From: Achromobacter deleyi
GTDB lineage: Bacteria > Pseudomonadota > Gammaproteobacteria > Burkholderiales > Burkholderiaceae_B
Assembly: GCF_016127315.1 (NCBI RefSeq)
Contig: NZ_CP065997.1
Coordinates: 5,146,001 to 5,210,000, forward strand
Length of the DNA stretch: 64,000 nucleotides
Direction of reading: 5' to 3'
In this document: positions 19,444 to 28,396 of the stretch, one piece after another
How the letters are laid out: the number at the start of each line of letters is the position of its first letter
How positions within the stretch are numbered: the stretch's first letter is position 1
Translations under genes and position numbers: made by a program
Notes under the pieces: generated by a model
What the model was told of the DNA's origin: nothing
Databases searched by the model: none
The model's input: only the letters and a program-made list of their open reading frames with translations

Positions 19444-20268
19444 TCAGCCCTGGCCGCCGCGCCGGGGCACGATCATCGGGCTGCCGGTCTCCGGATCCGG
19501 CAGCACCCGGCATTCCAGGTCGAACACCCGCCGCATGGCGTCCTCCGTGACCACCTGCCGCACCTCGCCCTGCGCGGCGATACGGCCGCCCCGCATCATG
19601 ACGACGCGGTCGGCGTAGCGGAACGCCAGGTTCAGGTCATGCAGCACCACCACCAGCGTGCGCCCGGCGCGGTGCAGGCGCGCGCACAGTTCCAGCAGGT
19701 CGATCTGGTGGCGGATGTCGAGAAAGGTGGTGGGTTCGTCCAGCAGCATGATGCCGGCGTCCTGCGCCAGCACCAGCGCCAGCCAGGCGCGCTGCCGCTG
19801 GCCGCCCGACAGCGTGTGCACCGGCTGGTCGGCCAATTGCGCCAGGTCGGTGTCGGCCAGGGCCGCGTCGACTGCCTGGGCGTCGGCCGGCGACCACTGC
19901 CGCAGCAGGGTCTGGTGCGGATAGCGGCCGCGCGCCACCAGGTCGCGCACCGTGATCATTTCCGGCGCTACCGGATTCTGCGGCAGATACGCCAGGCGCC
20001 GCGCCACCGCCTTGCGCCGCAGGCTGGCCAGGCTGGCGCCGTCCAGGAAGGCCTGCCCGCGGCTGGGCGCCAGCGCGCCACCCAGCACGCGCAGCAGCGT
20101 GGACTTGCCACAGCCATTGGGGCCGACCACCGCCGTGAAGGCGCCCGCGGCCACCGCCAGCGACAGGTCCCGCAGCACGGGCGTGTCGCCATAGGACAGG
20201 CTGACCTGCCGCAGTTGCAGGGCGGACATGCCGCCGGCCGGATCGTTCAGGTCGAGGTCTTGCGCCAT
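19444..20268 (-). CDS. Iron-siderophore ABC importer, ATP-binding protein (FepC/FecE family)
   Basis: A 274-residue ATPase with Walker A GPNGCGKST (residues 49-57), signature LSGGQRQR (153-160) and Walker B IMLLDEPT (173-180). It energises the two FecCD permeases encoded immediately upstream. The ATG at 20268 overlaps the permease end by 22 bp; an internal ATG at 20229 (261 residues) is an alternative start that fits family N termini equally well. It is the last gene of a four-gene import set (binding protein, permease, permease, ATPase). Confidence 0.95.
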   Translation of the reverse strand: MAQDLDLNDPAGGMSALQLRQVSLSYGDTPVLRDLSLAVAAGAFTAVVGPNGCGKSTLLRVLGGALAPSRGQAFLDGASLASLRRKAVARRLAYLPQNPVAPEMITVRDLVARGRYPHQTLLRQWSPADAQAVDAALADTDLAQLADQPVHTLSGGQRQRAWLALVLAQDAGIMLLDEPTTFLDIRHQIDLLELCARLHRAGRTLVVVLHDLNLAFRYADRVVMMRGGRIAAQGEVRQVVTEDAMRRVFDLECRVLPDPETGSPMIVPRRGGQG

Positions 20269-21305
20269 TCGAGCACCAACAGGAAAGCGAGATAGATGCC
20301 GCCGATGCCGGCGCTCAGCACACCGACCGGCAGGCCATTGGGCCCGGCGGCGCGGGCGAGCAGGTCGGCGGCCGCGAGCAGCACGGCGCCGGTCAGGGCC
20401 GCCAGCAGCGGCTGCGGACCGCTGGCGCGCACGCAGCGGCGGGCAATCTGCGGCGCCGACAGGGCGATGAAGGCGATCGGGCCCGCCACCGTGACGGCGG
20501 CCGCGGCCGCCAGCACCGCCACCAAGGTGGCGGCCAGCCGGCTGCGCGAGGGCGTGGCGCCGAGGGCCTGGGCCAGGTCATCGCCCATTTCCAGCAAGCG
20601 TAGCCGGGCGCACAGCGCCAGCCCCAGGGGCAGCAATACCGCGCAGGCGGCGCCGATCAGGGCCACGTCGGCCCAGGTCTTGCCGGCCAGGCTGCCGTTG
20701 AGCCAGGCGGCGGCCAGGTAGGCCTGCTCGCGCCGCAGGTTGGACAAGCCATATTGCACGAAGGCGAAGGCGATCGCGCCCACCGCGATGCCCGCGATGA
20801 CCATGCGCTGGGGCGCGGCAAAGCCGGCGCCGGAGCCGAACCAGACGCCGGCCGTGGCCAGCAGCGCGCCCGCCGCCGCGCCCCAGGCCACCGGCATCAG
20901 CCCCGGCCAGACCATGGCCACCGCCACCGCGCCCGCCGACGCGCCGGCCGTCAGGCCGATGACGTCGGGGCTGCCCAGCGGGTTGCGGGTGAGGCTCTGG
21001 AACAATGCGCCGGACAGGCCCAGCGCGGCGCCGGCGCCCAGGGCCGCCAGCACGCGCGGCAGGCGCACCGTGTGCACCAGCCATTGCTCCACGGCGCCGC
21101 CCGCGCCATGCAGCGCCAGCCACAGCGCGCGCCAGGAAAGGCCCGGATCGCCGGCCCGCAAGGTCGCGACGACCACGGCGCAGGCCAGCATCAGCAGCAG
21201 CGCGGCATAGGCCAGCGCCCGCGGCGCGACGGGCCAGGCGAGCCAGTTGCCGGCGCGCAGCAGGCATGCGGGCCGCGGAGCGGAAAAAGGGGCGTTCCAG
21301 GTCAT
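20247..21305 (-). CDS. Iron-siderophore ABC importer permease, FecCD family (second subunit)
   Basis: A 352-residue, mostly hydrophobic protein with about ten membrane helices. Family motifs are present: RLPRVLAALGAGAALGLSG, NPLGSPDVIGL and the ATPase-contact region LAQALGAT. It begins with ATG overlapping the TGA of the first permease (ATGA at 21302-21305), which shows tight coupling and fixes the start against longer in-frame extensions. It should pair with the 21302-22342 product as a heterodimer, as FepD/FepG do. Confidence 0.94.
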   Translation of the reverse strand: MTWNAPFSAPRPACLLRAGNWLAWPVAPRALAYAALLLMLACAVVVATLRAGDPGLSWRALWLALHGAGGAVEQWLVHTVRLPRVLAALGAGAALGLSGALFQSLTRNPLGSPDVIGLTAGASAGAVAVAMVWPGLMPVAWGAAAGALLATAGVWFGSGAGFAAPQRMVIAGIAVGAIAFAFVQYGLSNLRREQAYLAAAWLNGSLAGKTWADVALIGAACAVLLPLGLALCARLRLLEMGDDLAQALGATPSRSRLAATLVAVLAAAAAVTVAGPIAFIALSAPQIARRCVRASGPQPLLAALTGAVLLAAADLLARAAGPNGLPVGVLSAGIGGIYLAFLLVLEWRKTST

Positions 21306-22342
21306 GCCAGGCTCCGCGCGCGGCCGCGCAGCGCCGCCAGCAGGAAGGGCGCGCCGATGAAGGCCACCACCACGCCCGTCAGCAGCTCCGCCGGCGCGCG
21401 CAGCAGCCGCGCCAGGATGTCGGCGACCAGCATCAGCAGCGGACCGAGCACCACGCAGTAGGCCAGCAGCCAGCGCAGGTCGGGGCCAGCATAGCGGCGC
21501 GCGATGTGCGGCACGGCCAGGCCCACGAATGCGATCGGGCCCGCGGCGGCGGTGGCAGCCGCGGCCAGCACCGCCACGCACAACAGGCCCAGCATGCGAT
21601 ACAGGCCGGCCCGCAGTCCCAGCGCCTGCGCCAGCGCCTGGCCCAGCGCCAGCAGGTTGAGCGGCCGCGCCAGGATCGCGGCCAGCAGCAGGCCGGCGCC
21701 GATGTAGGGCGCGGCGCGCAGCGCGGCCTCCAGCGCTTGGCCTGCCAGCGAGCCCACCGCCCAGAAGCGGTAGGCATCGAAGATGTCGTCGCGCAGCAGC
21801 GCCACGGCCTGCACGTAGGCGAACAGCACGGCGTTGACCGCGGCGCCGGCCAGGATCAGCCGCACGGGTTGCAAGCCGCGGCCGCCCGCGCCAATCAGGT
21901 ACACCGCCGCCGCGGCCGCCAGCGCGCCGGGCAGGGCGGCCCAGAACGGATGCGCGGGCAGGCCGCCCAGCAGCAGCGCCGCCGTCACGATGGAAGCGGC
22001 CGCGCCGGCGTTCACGCCGAGCAAGCCGGGCTCGGCCAGCGGATTGCGGGTCAGCGCCTGGATCAGGGCGCCGGCGACGGCCAGGGCGGCGCCGGTCAGC
22101 AGGGCCAGCACGGTGCGGGGAATGCGCGAGGCGACCACCAGCGCGGCGTGGCTGTCATCCGGCTGCAGCAGGACGCGCCAGACCGTGGCCGCCGACAGGC
22201 CGTGCGAACCGAGCCACAGGCTGGCCAGCGCGGCGGCGGCCAGCAACATACAGGCGGCCAGCAGCAGTGGCGCCCGCGAGCGCCGCGCGGCCGGGATGGG
22301 CGCATCGGCCTGTACAGCGGGCGATCGGGGGAAGCGCCGCAT
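21302..22342 (-). CDS. Iron-siderophore ABC importer permease, FecCD family (first subunit)
   Basis: A 346-residue membrane protein with SRIPRTVLALLTGAALAVAG, NPLAEPGLLGVNAGA and the late motif GLAVPHIARR. The start MRRFPRS at 22342 overlaps the binding-protein stop by ATGA. A longer frame to 22417 is rejected because it begins inside the neighbour and is Arg/Pro-rich. It heterodimerises with the next permease. Confidence 0.94.
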   Translation of the reverse strand: MRRFPRSPAVQADAPIPAARRSRAPLLLAACMLLAAAALASLWLGSHGLSAATVWRVLLQPDDSHAALVVASRIPRTVLALLTGAALAVAGALIQALTRNPLAEPGLLGVNAGAAASIVTAALLLGGLPAHPFWAALPGALAAAAAVYLIGAGGRGLQPVRLILAGAAVNAVLFAYVQAVALLRDDIFDAYRFWAVGSLAGQALEAALRAAPYIGAGLLLAAILARPLNLLALGQALAQALGLRAGLYRMLGLLCVAVLAAAATAAAGPIAFVGLAVPHIARRYAGPDLRWLLAYCVVLGPLLMLVADILARLLRAPAELLTGVVVAFIGAPFLLAALRGRARSLA

Positions 22343-23430
22343 CAGTCGCCGGCCCCGTCGCCGCGAGCATGGCGCGCGGCCTCGGCCAGGCGAGGCGCCA
22401 GCCGGTCCAGCATCCACGCCACCGCCAGCGGCGTGCCGGAGGACGAGGCCATGACCAGCGCCGGGTCGCTCAGCGCCACGTAGGCGCCGCGCCGCACGGC
22501 CGGGATCGAGGCATACAAGGGCAGGGCCGCGGTGCGGTCGCGCTCCTCGGGCGTATAGAACCAGGACACCAGGATATCGGCGTCGCCAAGGGCGTCGGCG
22601 TGCTCGAACCCCAGGTAATGGGCGAAGTGCCCGGCGCTGGCGCGCAGTCCGCGCACCGAAGGCGCCAGGGTCAGGCCCATGGCCGTGAGCGTGTCGACGC
22701 GGGGATCGCCGGCGACGTAGGCGGCGAAATTGCCGGAACCCAGGTCGGCGCGCACGTAGGCGAAGGTCTTGCCGGTCAGTTCCGGGTAGCGGCGCGCCAC
22801 CTGGGCCAGGGCGTCATGGATGCCGCCCTTGAGCGACGCGGCGGCTTCGGGCCTGCCCAGGGCGGCCGCGATCAGGTCGATCTGCGTGTCCACCGGCGTC
22901 AGGAACGGCTGCTCGGGATAGGCCACCACCGGCACCAGCCGCGACAGCTGCGCATACGCCTCGGGACTGACGCCGGAGAAGGGCGCCAGCACCACGTCGG
23001 GGCGCAGCGCGATGATCTTTTCGATATCCAGTTCGGGATAGACGGTGATGCGCTCGGGCAACGCCTGCCCCCGGGCTTCGATGGCGGCGCGCACCCAGGG
23101 CCAGTAGTGCTCGGGGTCGCCGCCCCAGTCGGCGCGGCCCACCCCCACGGGCACCACGCCCAGCGCCAGCGCCAGGTCATCGGCGCCCAGGCCGAGGGTG
23201 ACGACGCGCCTGGGCGGGGCCGGGATCACCGCCTCGCCCAGGGCGCTGTGCAGCGTAACGGGAAAGCCCGGGACGGACGCCGTGGCCGACGCGCCGGCCG
23301 AGGACGGCGCGGATGCGGCCGGCGCCGGCGCGCGCTCGCAGGCGGCCAGGGTCAGCACCATGGCCAGCGCCGCCACGCCGGCCAGGGCATGGCGGCGCAT
23401 GCGCGCCGTGACAGCAGGATTCAAACGCAT
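22342..23430 (-). CDS. Periplasmic iron-siderophore binding lipoprotein (FecB/FepB class)
   Basis: A 362-residue class III binding protein. The N terminus is a lipoprotein signal, with lipobox LAAC placing Cys31 as the acylated residue, followed by an Ala/Pro/Ser linker. The two-lobed fold follows, with RRVVTLGLGADDLALALGV and LRPDVVLAPF. It captures the ferric siderophore in the periplasm for the FecCD pair translated directly after it. It lies 43 bp downstream of the receptor at 23474-25696. Confidence 0.93.
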   Translation of the reverse strand: MRLNPAVTARMRRHALAGVAALAMVLTLAACERAPAPAASAPSSAGASATASVPGFPVTLHSALGEAVIPAPPRRVVTLGLGADDLALALGVVPVGVGRADWGGDPEHYWPWVRAAIEARGQALPERITVYPELDIEKIIALRPDVVLAPFSGVSPEAYAQLSRLVPVVAYPEQPFLTPVDTQIDLIAAALGRPEAAASLKGGIHDALAQVARRYPELTGKTFAYVRADLGSGNFAAYVAGDPRVDTLTAMGLTLAPSVRGLRASAGHFAHYLGFEHADALGDADILVSWFYTPEERDRTAALPLYASIPAVRRGAYVALSDPALVMASSSGTPLAVAWMLDRLAPRLAEAARHARGDGAGD

Positions 23431-23473
23431 CGTGCTGCAACACTCCCTGGCTTGTCGCCGTATGCCATCGCCA

Positions 23474-25696
23474 TCAGTACTGTGCGCGCACGGTCAGCAT
23501 GACGTTGCGGGGCGCGCCGTACCAGCCCTGGCTGTAAAAGCCGATCTGGTCGTAGTACTTGCGGTCGAAGACGTTGTTCAGGTTGAGGGTGGCCGAGACC
23601 TGCTTGCTGAAATCGAAGCGGGCCATCAGGTTGACCAGCGCGTAGCTGCCTTGCTCCACGTCCACGTTGCCGCGCGGGCTGGCGGCGGACTGGTACATGC
23701 GGCTCTGCCAGTCGACGCCGCCGCCCACCGTCAGGCGGTGCAGGTCGCCCGGCAGGCGGTAGGTGGTGTACACCTTGAACAGGCTGCGCGGATGGCTGGT
23801 GTTGATCGGCTTGCCGTCGGCGTCCTTGGCGGTGAAGTGGGTGTAGCTGGCGCCGATGTTCCAGCCGGGCGTGAGCTGGCCGCTGGTTTCCAGCTCGAAG
23901 CCCTCGACCTTGGCGCCGGTGGCGGCGCGATAGGCCTGCGTGCCCGGCATGCCGCTGACCGACTCGCCCGGGATGGCCTGCGCCAGGTTGTTCTGGCGCG
24001 TCTGGTAGAGCGACGCGGAGGCGTTCAGCAGGCCGTCCAGGTAGGCTGCCTTCAGGCCGACTTCGTAGCTCTTGCCGTCGATCGGCGGCAGGATCGAGCC
24101 ATCGGGCGTGCGCGCGTTCTGCGGCTGGAAGATCTCGGTGTAGCTGGCGTAGGCCGTGTAGGTGCTGTTGATGTCGTACAGCAGGCCGGCGTACGGCGTG
24201 AACTGGTCGCTGATCTTGTAGGCGCGCTTGCTGCCGAAGTAAGTCTGGTTGGTTTCCCAGTTGCTCCAGCGGCCGCCGACGATCAGGTGCAGCGGGTCGG
24301 CCAGCGAAAAGCGCCCGACCGCGTAGGCGCCGGTCTGCTTGACGCGCAGGTCGTCCGCGGGCGTCTTGGTACCGGACCAGGTGGGCTCGGCGATGTGGTC
24401 CTGGCGCCAGTCGAAGAAGCTGCCGATCGCCGGCTTGGCGCCGGTCATCGCGTACTGGCCGATGTTGCTGTGGTCGTTCACGCTCATCCAGCCCAGCGCC
24501 AGTTCGTGCTTGCGGCCCAGCAACTGGAACGGACCCGATACGGTCAGGTGGATGTCGTCGCGCGAGCGGTCGCCGTCGTAGTTGTTGAACGAGCTGGTCA
24601 TGCCGGCGCCGGTCGCCTTGTTCGGGTAGCCGCCGCGGTACAGCTGCTTCATGCGGTAGTCGCCGTCGGTGTGGCTGTAGGCGGCGCGCACCTTCCAGTC
24701 GTTGGCGAAACGGTGCGTCAGGTCGACGAAGGTGGTGGTGGACTCGGTGTCGATGCGGGCCCAGCGGGTGTTGTTGGCCACCGAGCGGTTGAAGTCGGTG
24801 CGCGAGCCGTCGCTGTAGAACAGCGGGAAGCCGCTGCCGAAGCCGTTGCTCTGGTTGCGGAAGTACTCGACGCTGGCGGTCAGCACGGTGTCGGGGGTCA
24901 GGTCGGCGCTGACCACCCCGTAGAAGGTGCGCTTGCGCGAATCCAGGAACGTGACGTAGTCGTCGCCCTGGTTGTAGGCGGCCACGAAGCGCGAACGGAT
25001 GCGGCCGTTCTCGGTAAGCGGCACCGACAGGTCGAGGTCGCCGCCGACATAGTCCCAGCTGCCGGCGCTGGCGCTGCCGGACAGGGCGAATTCGCGCAGC
25101 GGCTTCTTGCGGATGAAGTTCACCGCCGCCGACGGGTTGCCCGAACCGGTCATCAGGCCGGTGGCGCCGCGCACGATCTCGACCCGGTCGTAGATGGCCG
25201 CGTCGATGTCGGTGGCGCCGTAGTTCCACTGGCTCAGGATGGGTGAGTTCAGGCCGTCGAACTGGAAGTTGTCGATGGAGAAGCCGCGCGACGAGAACGA
25301 CAGCCGGTTGCTGTCGCTGCGCGTGACCGAGATGCCGGGCGCGCTGGCCAGGATCGAGCCGGTGTCGCGCAGCCCCTGGTCCTCGATCTGCTGGCGCGTC
25401 ACCACGCTGACCGATTGCGGCGTCTCGCGCGGCGACAGCGTCAGGCCGGTGGCCGTGTTCATGGCGTCGGTGGTGTAGGAATGGGTGCCTTCCGTGGTGC
25501 CCGGGATACCCGCGCCGCTGACGGTGACGGCGGGCAGTTGCGCCACGTCATTGGACGCGCCGCCGGCAGGGGCCGCGTTCTGGGCGTTGGCTTGTTGATG
25601 GGCGAGTGCGGAGCAGAGCAGGGCCGTCTGGATCGCGTAAGCAAGGGGACGCACCCGGCGCGGCTGCGCGGCGGGCGAGGGTGGAACGGACGACAT
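23474..25696 (-). CDS. TonB-dependent siderophore receptor (FpvA/FhuE-like, no signalling domain)
   Basis: A 740-residue receptor. The signal peptide reaches about residue 38 (HQQANAQ). The plug has SPRETPQSVSVVTRQQIEDQ and VEIVRGATGLMTGSGNPSAAVNFIRKKP; the barrel ends VRAQY. No STN domain precedes the plug. The start MSSVPPSP at 25696 is preceded by GGAG; the open frame continues upstream to 27151 through the MFS gene but that extension is a shadow. A strong Fur-like site lies at 25723-25741. It heads the uptake operon with the binding protein, permeases and ATPase, so it may be the main receptor for this siderophore, with the 10511-12661 receptor as a second one. Confidence 0.94.
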   Translation of the reverse strand: MSSVPPSPAAQPRRVRPLAYAIQTALLCSALAHQQANAQNAAPAGGASNDVAQLPAVTVSGAGIPGTTEGTHSYTTDAMNTATGLTLSPRETPQSVSVVTRQQIEDQGLRDTGSILASAPGISVTRSDSNRLSFSSRGFSIDNFQFDGLNSPILSQWNYGATDIDAAIYDRVEIVRGATGLMTGSGNPSAAVNFIRKKPLREFALSGSASAGSWDYVGGDLDLSVPLTENGRIRSRFVAAYNQGDDYVTFLDSRKRTFYGVVSADLTPDTVLTASVEYFRNQSNGFGSGFPLFYSDGSRTDFNRSVANNTRWARIDTESTTTFVDLTHRFANDWKVRAAYSHTDGDYRMKQLYRGGYPNKATGAGMTSSFNNYDGDRSRDDIHLTVSGPFQLLGRKHELALGWMSVNDHSNIGQYAMTGAKPAIGSFFDWRQDHIAEPTWSGTKTPADDLRVKQTGAYAVGRFSLADPLHLIVGGRWSNWETNQTYFGSKRAYKISDQFTPYAGLLYDINSTYTAYASYTEIFQPQNARTPDGSILPPIDGKSYEVGLKAAYLDGLLNASASLYQTRQNNLAQAIPGESVSGMPGTQAYRAATGAKVEGFELETSGQLTPGWNIGASYTHFTAKDADGKPINTSHPRSLFKVYTTYRLPGDLHRLTVGGGVDWQSRMYQSAASPRGNVDVEQGSYALVNLMARFDFSKQVSATLNLNNVFDRKYYDQIGFYSQGWYGAPRNVMLTVRAQY

Positions 25697-25722
25697 GAGG
25701 ACAAGCTCCAGCGGTAAGGTTT

Positions 25723-25741
25723 GGTAATGAGAATTATTGAT
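25723..25741. promoter_or_regulatory. Fur box upstream of the receptor/uptake operon
   Basis: GGTAATGAGAATTATTGAT matches the 19-bp Fur consensus at about 13 of 19 positions by eye, the best in the window. It ends 27 bp before the receptor ATG. Confidence 0.78.
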
Positions 25742-25800
25742 TTTTACCGTTGGATTGATGTATGCGCCGCGATGCGATGCGTATGGCAAATGCCGCCGGG

Positions 25801-27042
25801 CTATCCCGCCTTGGCCGGCGCCTGCCCCAGGGGCGCGGCGCAGCGGTGCAGCCAGGCCCAGCCCGCCGCGCTGGCCGCCACGAACAGCAGCATCGCCGCC
25901 GCCAGCCGCAGCGGCTGGCCGTAGACCAGCGGCACGCCCCAGCCGCTGGCCAGCGAAAACGTCAGCATCTGCATGAAGCCCAGCACCGATGCCGCGGTGC
26001 CCGACAGATCCGGCACGTGCCCCAGGATGCGCAGGGTCATGGCCGGCACCCCCATGGCCAGCCCGCAGGTGAACAGTCCGGGCAGCAGCACCGCCCAGGG
26101 CAGGCGCGGCGGCTCGGCCGCGGCCATGTACAGCACATAGGCCAGGCAACTGCCGCTCATCAGCAGGAAGGCCAGCAGCGTGATGCGGCCATCCGACCAG
26201 CGGCCGGCCTTGCGCGCCGCCAGCAGGGCGCCCGCCATCGCGCCCACCACCAGCGGCACGAACAGATAGGCGAAGTCCGTTTCCGGCAGGCCCAGCACGT
26301 TGCTGATGAAGTCGGGCGCCGCGCCGATCAGGAAGCCCTGGGCGGCGAACAGCAGGCTGAACGCCAGTCCCAATGCGGTGTAGCGCCGGTTGCCCAGCAC
26401 GCGCGCGTAGTTGGCGGCCAGCGTGCGCCAGGCCAGCGGTTGGCGCCGTTCGGGCGGCAGGGTCTCGGGCAGACGCCGCGCGCACAGCAGCCAGGCGGCG
26501 CCGGCCAGCAGGGTCAGCAGCAGGAACACCGCGCGCCAGCCCTGGTGCGCGGCCAGGTAGCCGCCCAGGATGGGCGCCAGCGCTGGCGACAGGTTGAACA
26601 CCAGGATCAGGTAGGACATGGCGCGGCGCGCCACCGCGCCGTCGTAGCAGTCGCGGATGATGGCCTGGCCGACCACGATGCCGGCGCCCGCCGACAGGCC
26701 TTGCACCGCGCGCCCGGCCAGCAGCCAGCCGAAGCCGGGGGCCAGCGCGGCCATCAGCGAGCCGCAGACGTACACCGCCAGCGCCGCCAGCACGATGCGG
26801 CGCCGGCCCAGCGAGTCGGACACGGTGCCGTGCAGCAGCAGCATCGACGCATAGCAGGCCATGTAGACGCCGAGCGTCAGCTGCACGGTCTCCTGCGGCA
26901 CGCCGAACTCCCGGCCCAGCGCCCCGAAGGCGGGCAGGTAGGCGTCGATGGTGGCGGGCGCGACACAGGACAGCAGGCCCAGCATCAGCACCATGACGGG
27001 AAACGAGGGCAGGGGTTCGGGGCGTGACACGGGGACATCCAT
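25801..27042 (-). CDS. MFS exporter, Bcr/CflA drug-resistance family
   Basis: A 413-residue, 12-helix transporter. Bcr/CflA marks include APATIDAYLPAF in helix 1 and the loop 2-3 motif GTVSDSLGRRR. Located between the AraC regulator and the receptor, it is probably iron-regulated and could help export the siderophore or an intermediate; that role is inference. The start at 27042 (MDVPVSR) has GGAAG eight bases upstream; an in-frame ATG at 27078 (425 residues) is possible but less well placed. Confidence 0.9.
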   Translation of the reverse strand: MDVPVSRPEPLPSFPVMVLMLGLLSCVAPATIDAYLPAFGALGREFGVPQETVQLTLGVYMACYASMLLLHGTVSDSLGRRRIVLAALAVYVCGSLMAALAPGFGWLLAGRAVQGLSAGAGIVVGQAIIRDCYDGAVARRAMSYLILVFNLSPALAPILGGYLAAHQGWRAVFLLLTLLAGAAWLLCARRLPETLPPERRQPLAWRTLAANYARVLGNRRYTALGLAFSLLFAAQGFLIGAAPDFISNVLGLPETDFAYLFVPLVVGAMAGALLAARKAGRWSDGRITLLAFLLMSGSCLAYVLYMAAAEPPRLPWAVLLPGLFTCGLAMGVPAMTLRILGHVPDLSGTAASVLGFMQMLTFSLASGWGVPLVYGQPLRLAAAMLLFVAASAAGWAWLHRCAAPLGQAPAKAG

Positions 27043-27159
27043 GGCGGGCGCTTCCGGGGAGGGGAAGCTCTGCCGCATGGTCGCCCGTCACCGCGGATTG
27101 CAGGAATGGGAAATGCCGTAAGACCAATGGGCGCCGCCGGAAGCCGTCCACGGCCGGGG

Positions 27160-28134
27160 TCAGTTCAGTTCGCTGGGGGCGATGCCGTAGCGTTCGCGGA
27201 ACGCCGTGGCGAAGTTGGTGGCGTGGCGGTAGCCGACGAAATGCGCCGCCTGCTGCACGCTGCAGCCCTGGGCCAGCTGCTCGCGCGCCACTTCCAGGCG
27301 GCGTTCGCGCAGCCAGCTGAAGACCGAGCGCTGGTAGGTGGCCTGGAACTTGGCGCGCAGGGTGCTGGGGCTCATGCAGGCCAGCCGCGCCAGGTCGTCC
27401 AGCGTGTGTTCCTCGCCGGGCGCGCTGTGCAGGCGCTCGCGCACCCGCTCCAGCAGCTGGCGGTCGCGTTCGGACACCGCGTTCTCGGCCGGCGCGCGCT
27501 GTTCCAGCGTGGCCAGGGCGTGGGCCAGCAGCTGGGTGCCGACGCCTTCGCGCAGCATGTGCTGCAGCGGGCCGTCCCAGCCGCAGTCCAGCAGGTGTTC
27601 GATGGCCTGCAGCAGATGGCCCTGCACCTGCCAGCGGCGCAGCCGCAACGACGGTGAACGCAGCGCCTTCCAGATCATTTCGCTGGTCTGGTCGTCGCCC
27701 GCGCCATCCGGGTCGGACAGCGACAGGTTGACGCTGCGCAGGCGCTGCCCGGCGGCATGGGTGCCGGTCATGGCGACGGTGTCGCCATACAGCGCGCTGA
27801 CGCCGCTATGCGCCGCCAGGCGGACGTCGTCATGGCGGTCGATGCGGGTCTGGGCGTGGCCCTGCAGCATGACGATGGCCGAGAAGCGCGGCGACATCAT
27901 CGAGGTGGCTTCGTAGTGCTGGTGCACGCGCACGTCGGACAGCACCAGCGTCAGGCCAGGCCGGATGGCATAGGTGTCGACCCGGCCTTCGGCGATGCAC
28001 AGGGTTTCCGGGTCTGCGCGCAGCGCGCCCGTGAGCCGTGGCAGGCGGTAGCGGAAACCGCTCTGGCTGCCCATGCGGTTGAAGTCGGCGACGGTGAATT
28101 GGGCGGGGGAGGCTGATGGGTTCAAGATCGTCAC
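27160..28134 (-). CDS. AraC-family transcriptional regulator, PchR/AlcR-like
   Basis: About 324 residues. The C-terminal 85 residues are the double helix-turn-helix (LDDLARLACMSPSTLRAKF, then the second helix pair with FVGYRHATNFATAFRERYGIAPSELN). The N-terminal 200 residues resemble siderophore-sensing AraC regulators of the PchR/AlcR type. The open frame reaches 28287, but that would place codons over the Fur-like palindrome at 28189-28213. I therefore favour the GTG at 28134; ATG 28068-region starts are also possible. It probably activates the receptor and biosynthesis operons when the ferric siderophore enters the cell. Confidence 0.88.
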   Translation of the reverse strand: MTILNPSASPAQFTVADFNRMGSQSGFRYRLPRLTGALRADPETLCIAEGRVDTYAIRPGLTLVLSDVRVHQHYEATSMMSPRFSAIVMLQGHAQTRIDRHDDVRLAAHSGVSALYGDTVAMTGTHAAGQRLRSVNLSLSDPDGAGDDQTSEMIWKALRSPSLRLRRWQVQGHLLQAIEHLLDCGWDGPLQHMLREGVGTQLLAHALATLEQRAPAENAVSERDRQLLERVRERLHSAPGEEHTLDDLARLACMSPSTLRAKFQATYQRSVFSWLRERRLEVAREQLAQGCSVQQAAHFVGYRHATNFATAFRERYGIAPSELN

Positions 28135-28188
28135 TCGCGTTACGGGATGAGCCCTTTGGCGGCGCGAAAAAGCCCCGTCAAATGTGAG

Positions 28189-28213
28189 AATGAGAATAGC
28201 ATATGTTCTCATT
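28189..28213. promoter_or_regulatory. Fur-type palindrome upstream of the AraC regulator
   Basis: AATGAGAA and TTCTCATT form a perfect 8-bp inverted repeat with a 9-base centre. On the left it is preceded by GTGAG, giving overlapping Fur-like hexamers. It lies 55 bp before the proposed GTG start. It may also touch the fetA promoter on the other side, 183 bp away. Confidence 0.7.
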
Positions 28214-28396
28214 GTTGCGGTTTTTTGCCGGCGTGTTCCGGCACCGCTATCGCTCCGGGCGCCTGCCTCCTCCCTCCGACGTCTCAAGGCGCGGCGCCCA
28301 TATGCAGGGTGGCGAGGCGCATAGGGACATGGCCGCCGCGCATAAGCTCATGCGGCGCGCGGGCCCGCGCCATGTCGGCGGGTTATGCTTGCCGCC

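Noticed and set aside
25697..27151. N-terminal extension of the 23474-25696 receptor
   Set aside because: It runs antiparallel-frame through the MFS gene and precedes a clear signal peptide at 25696.
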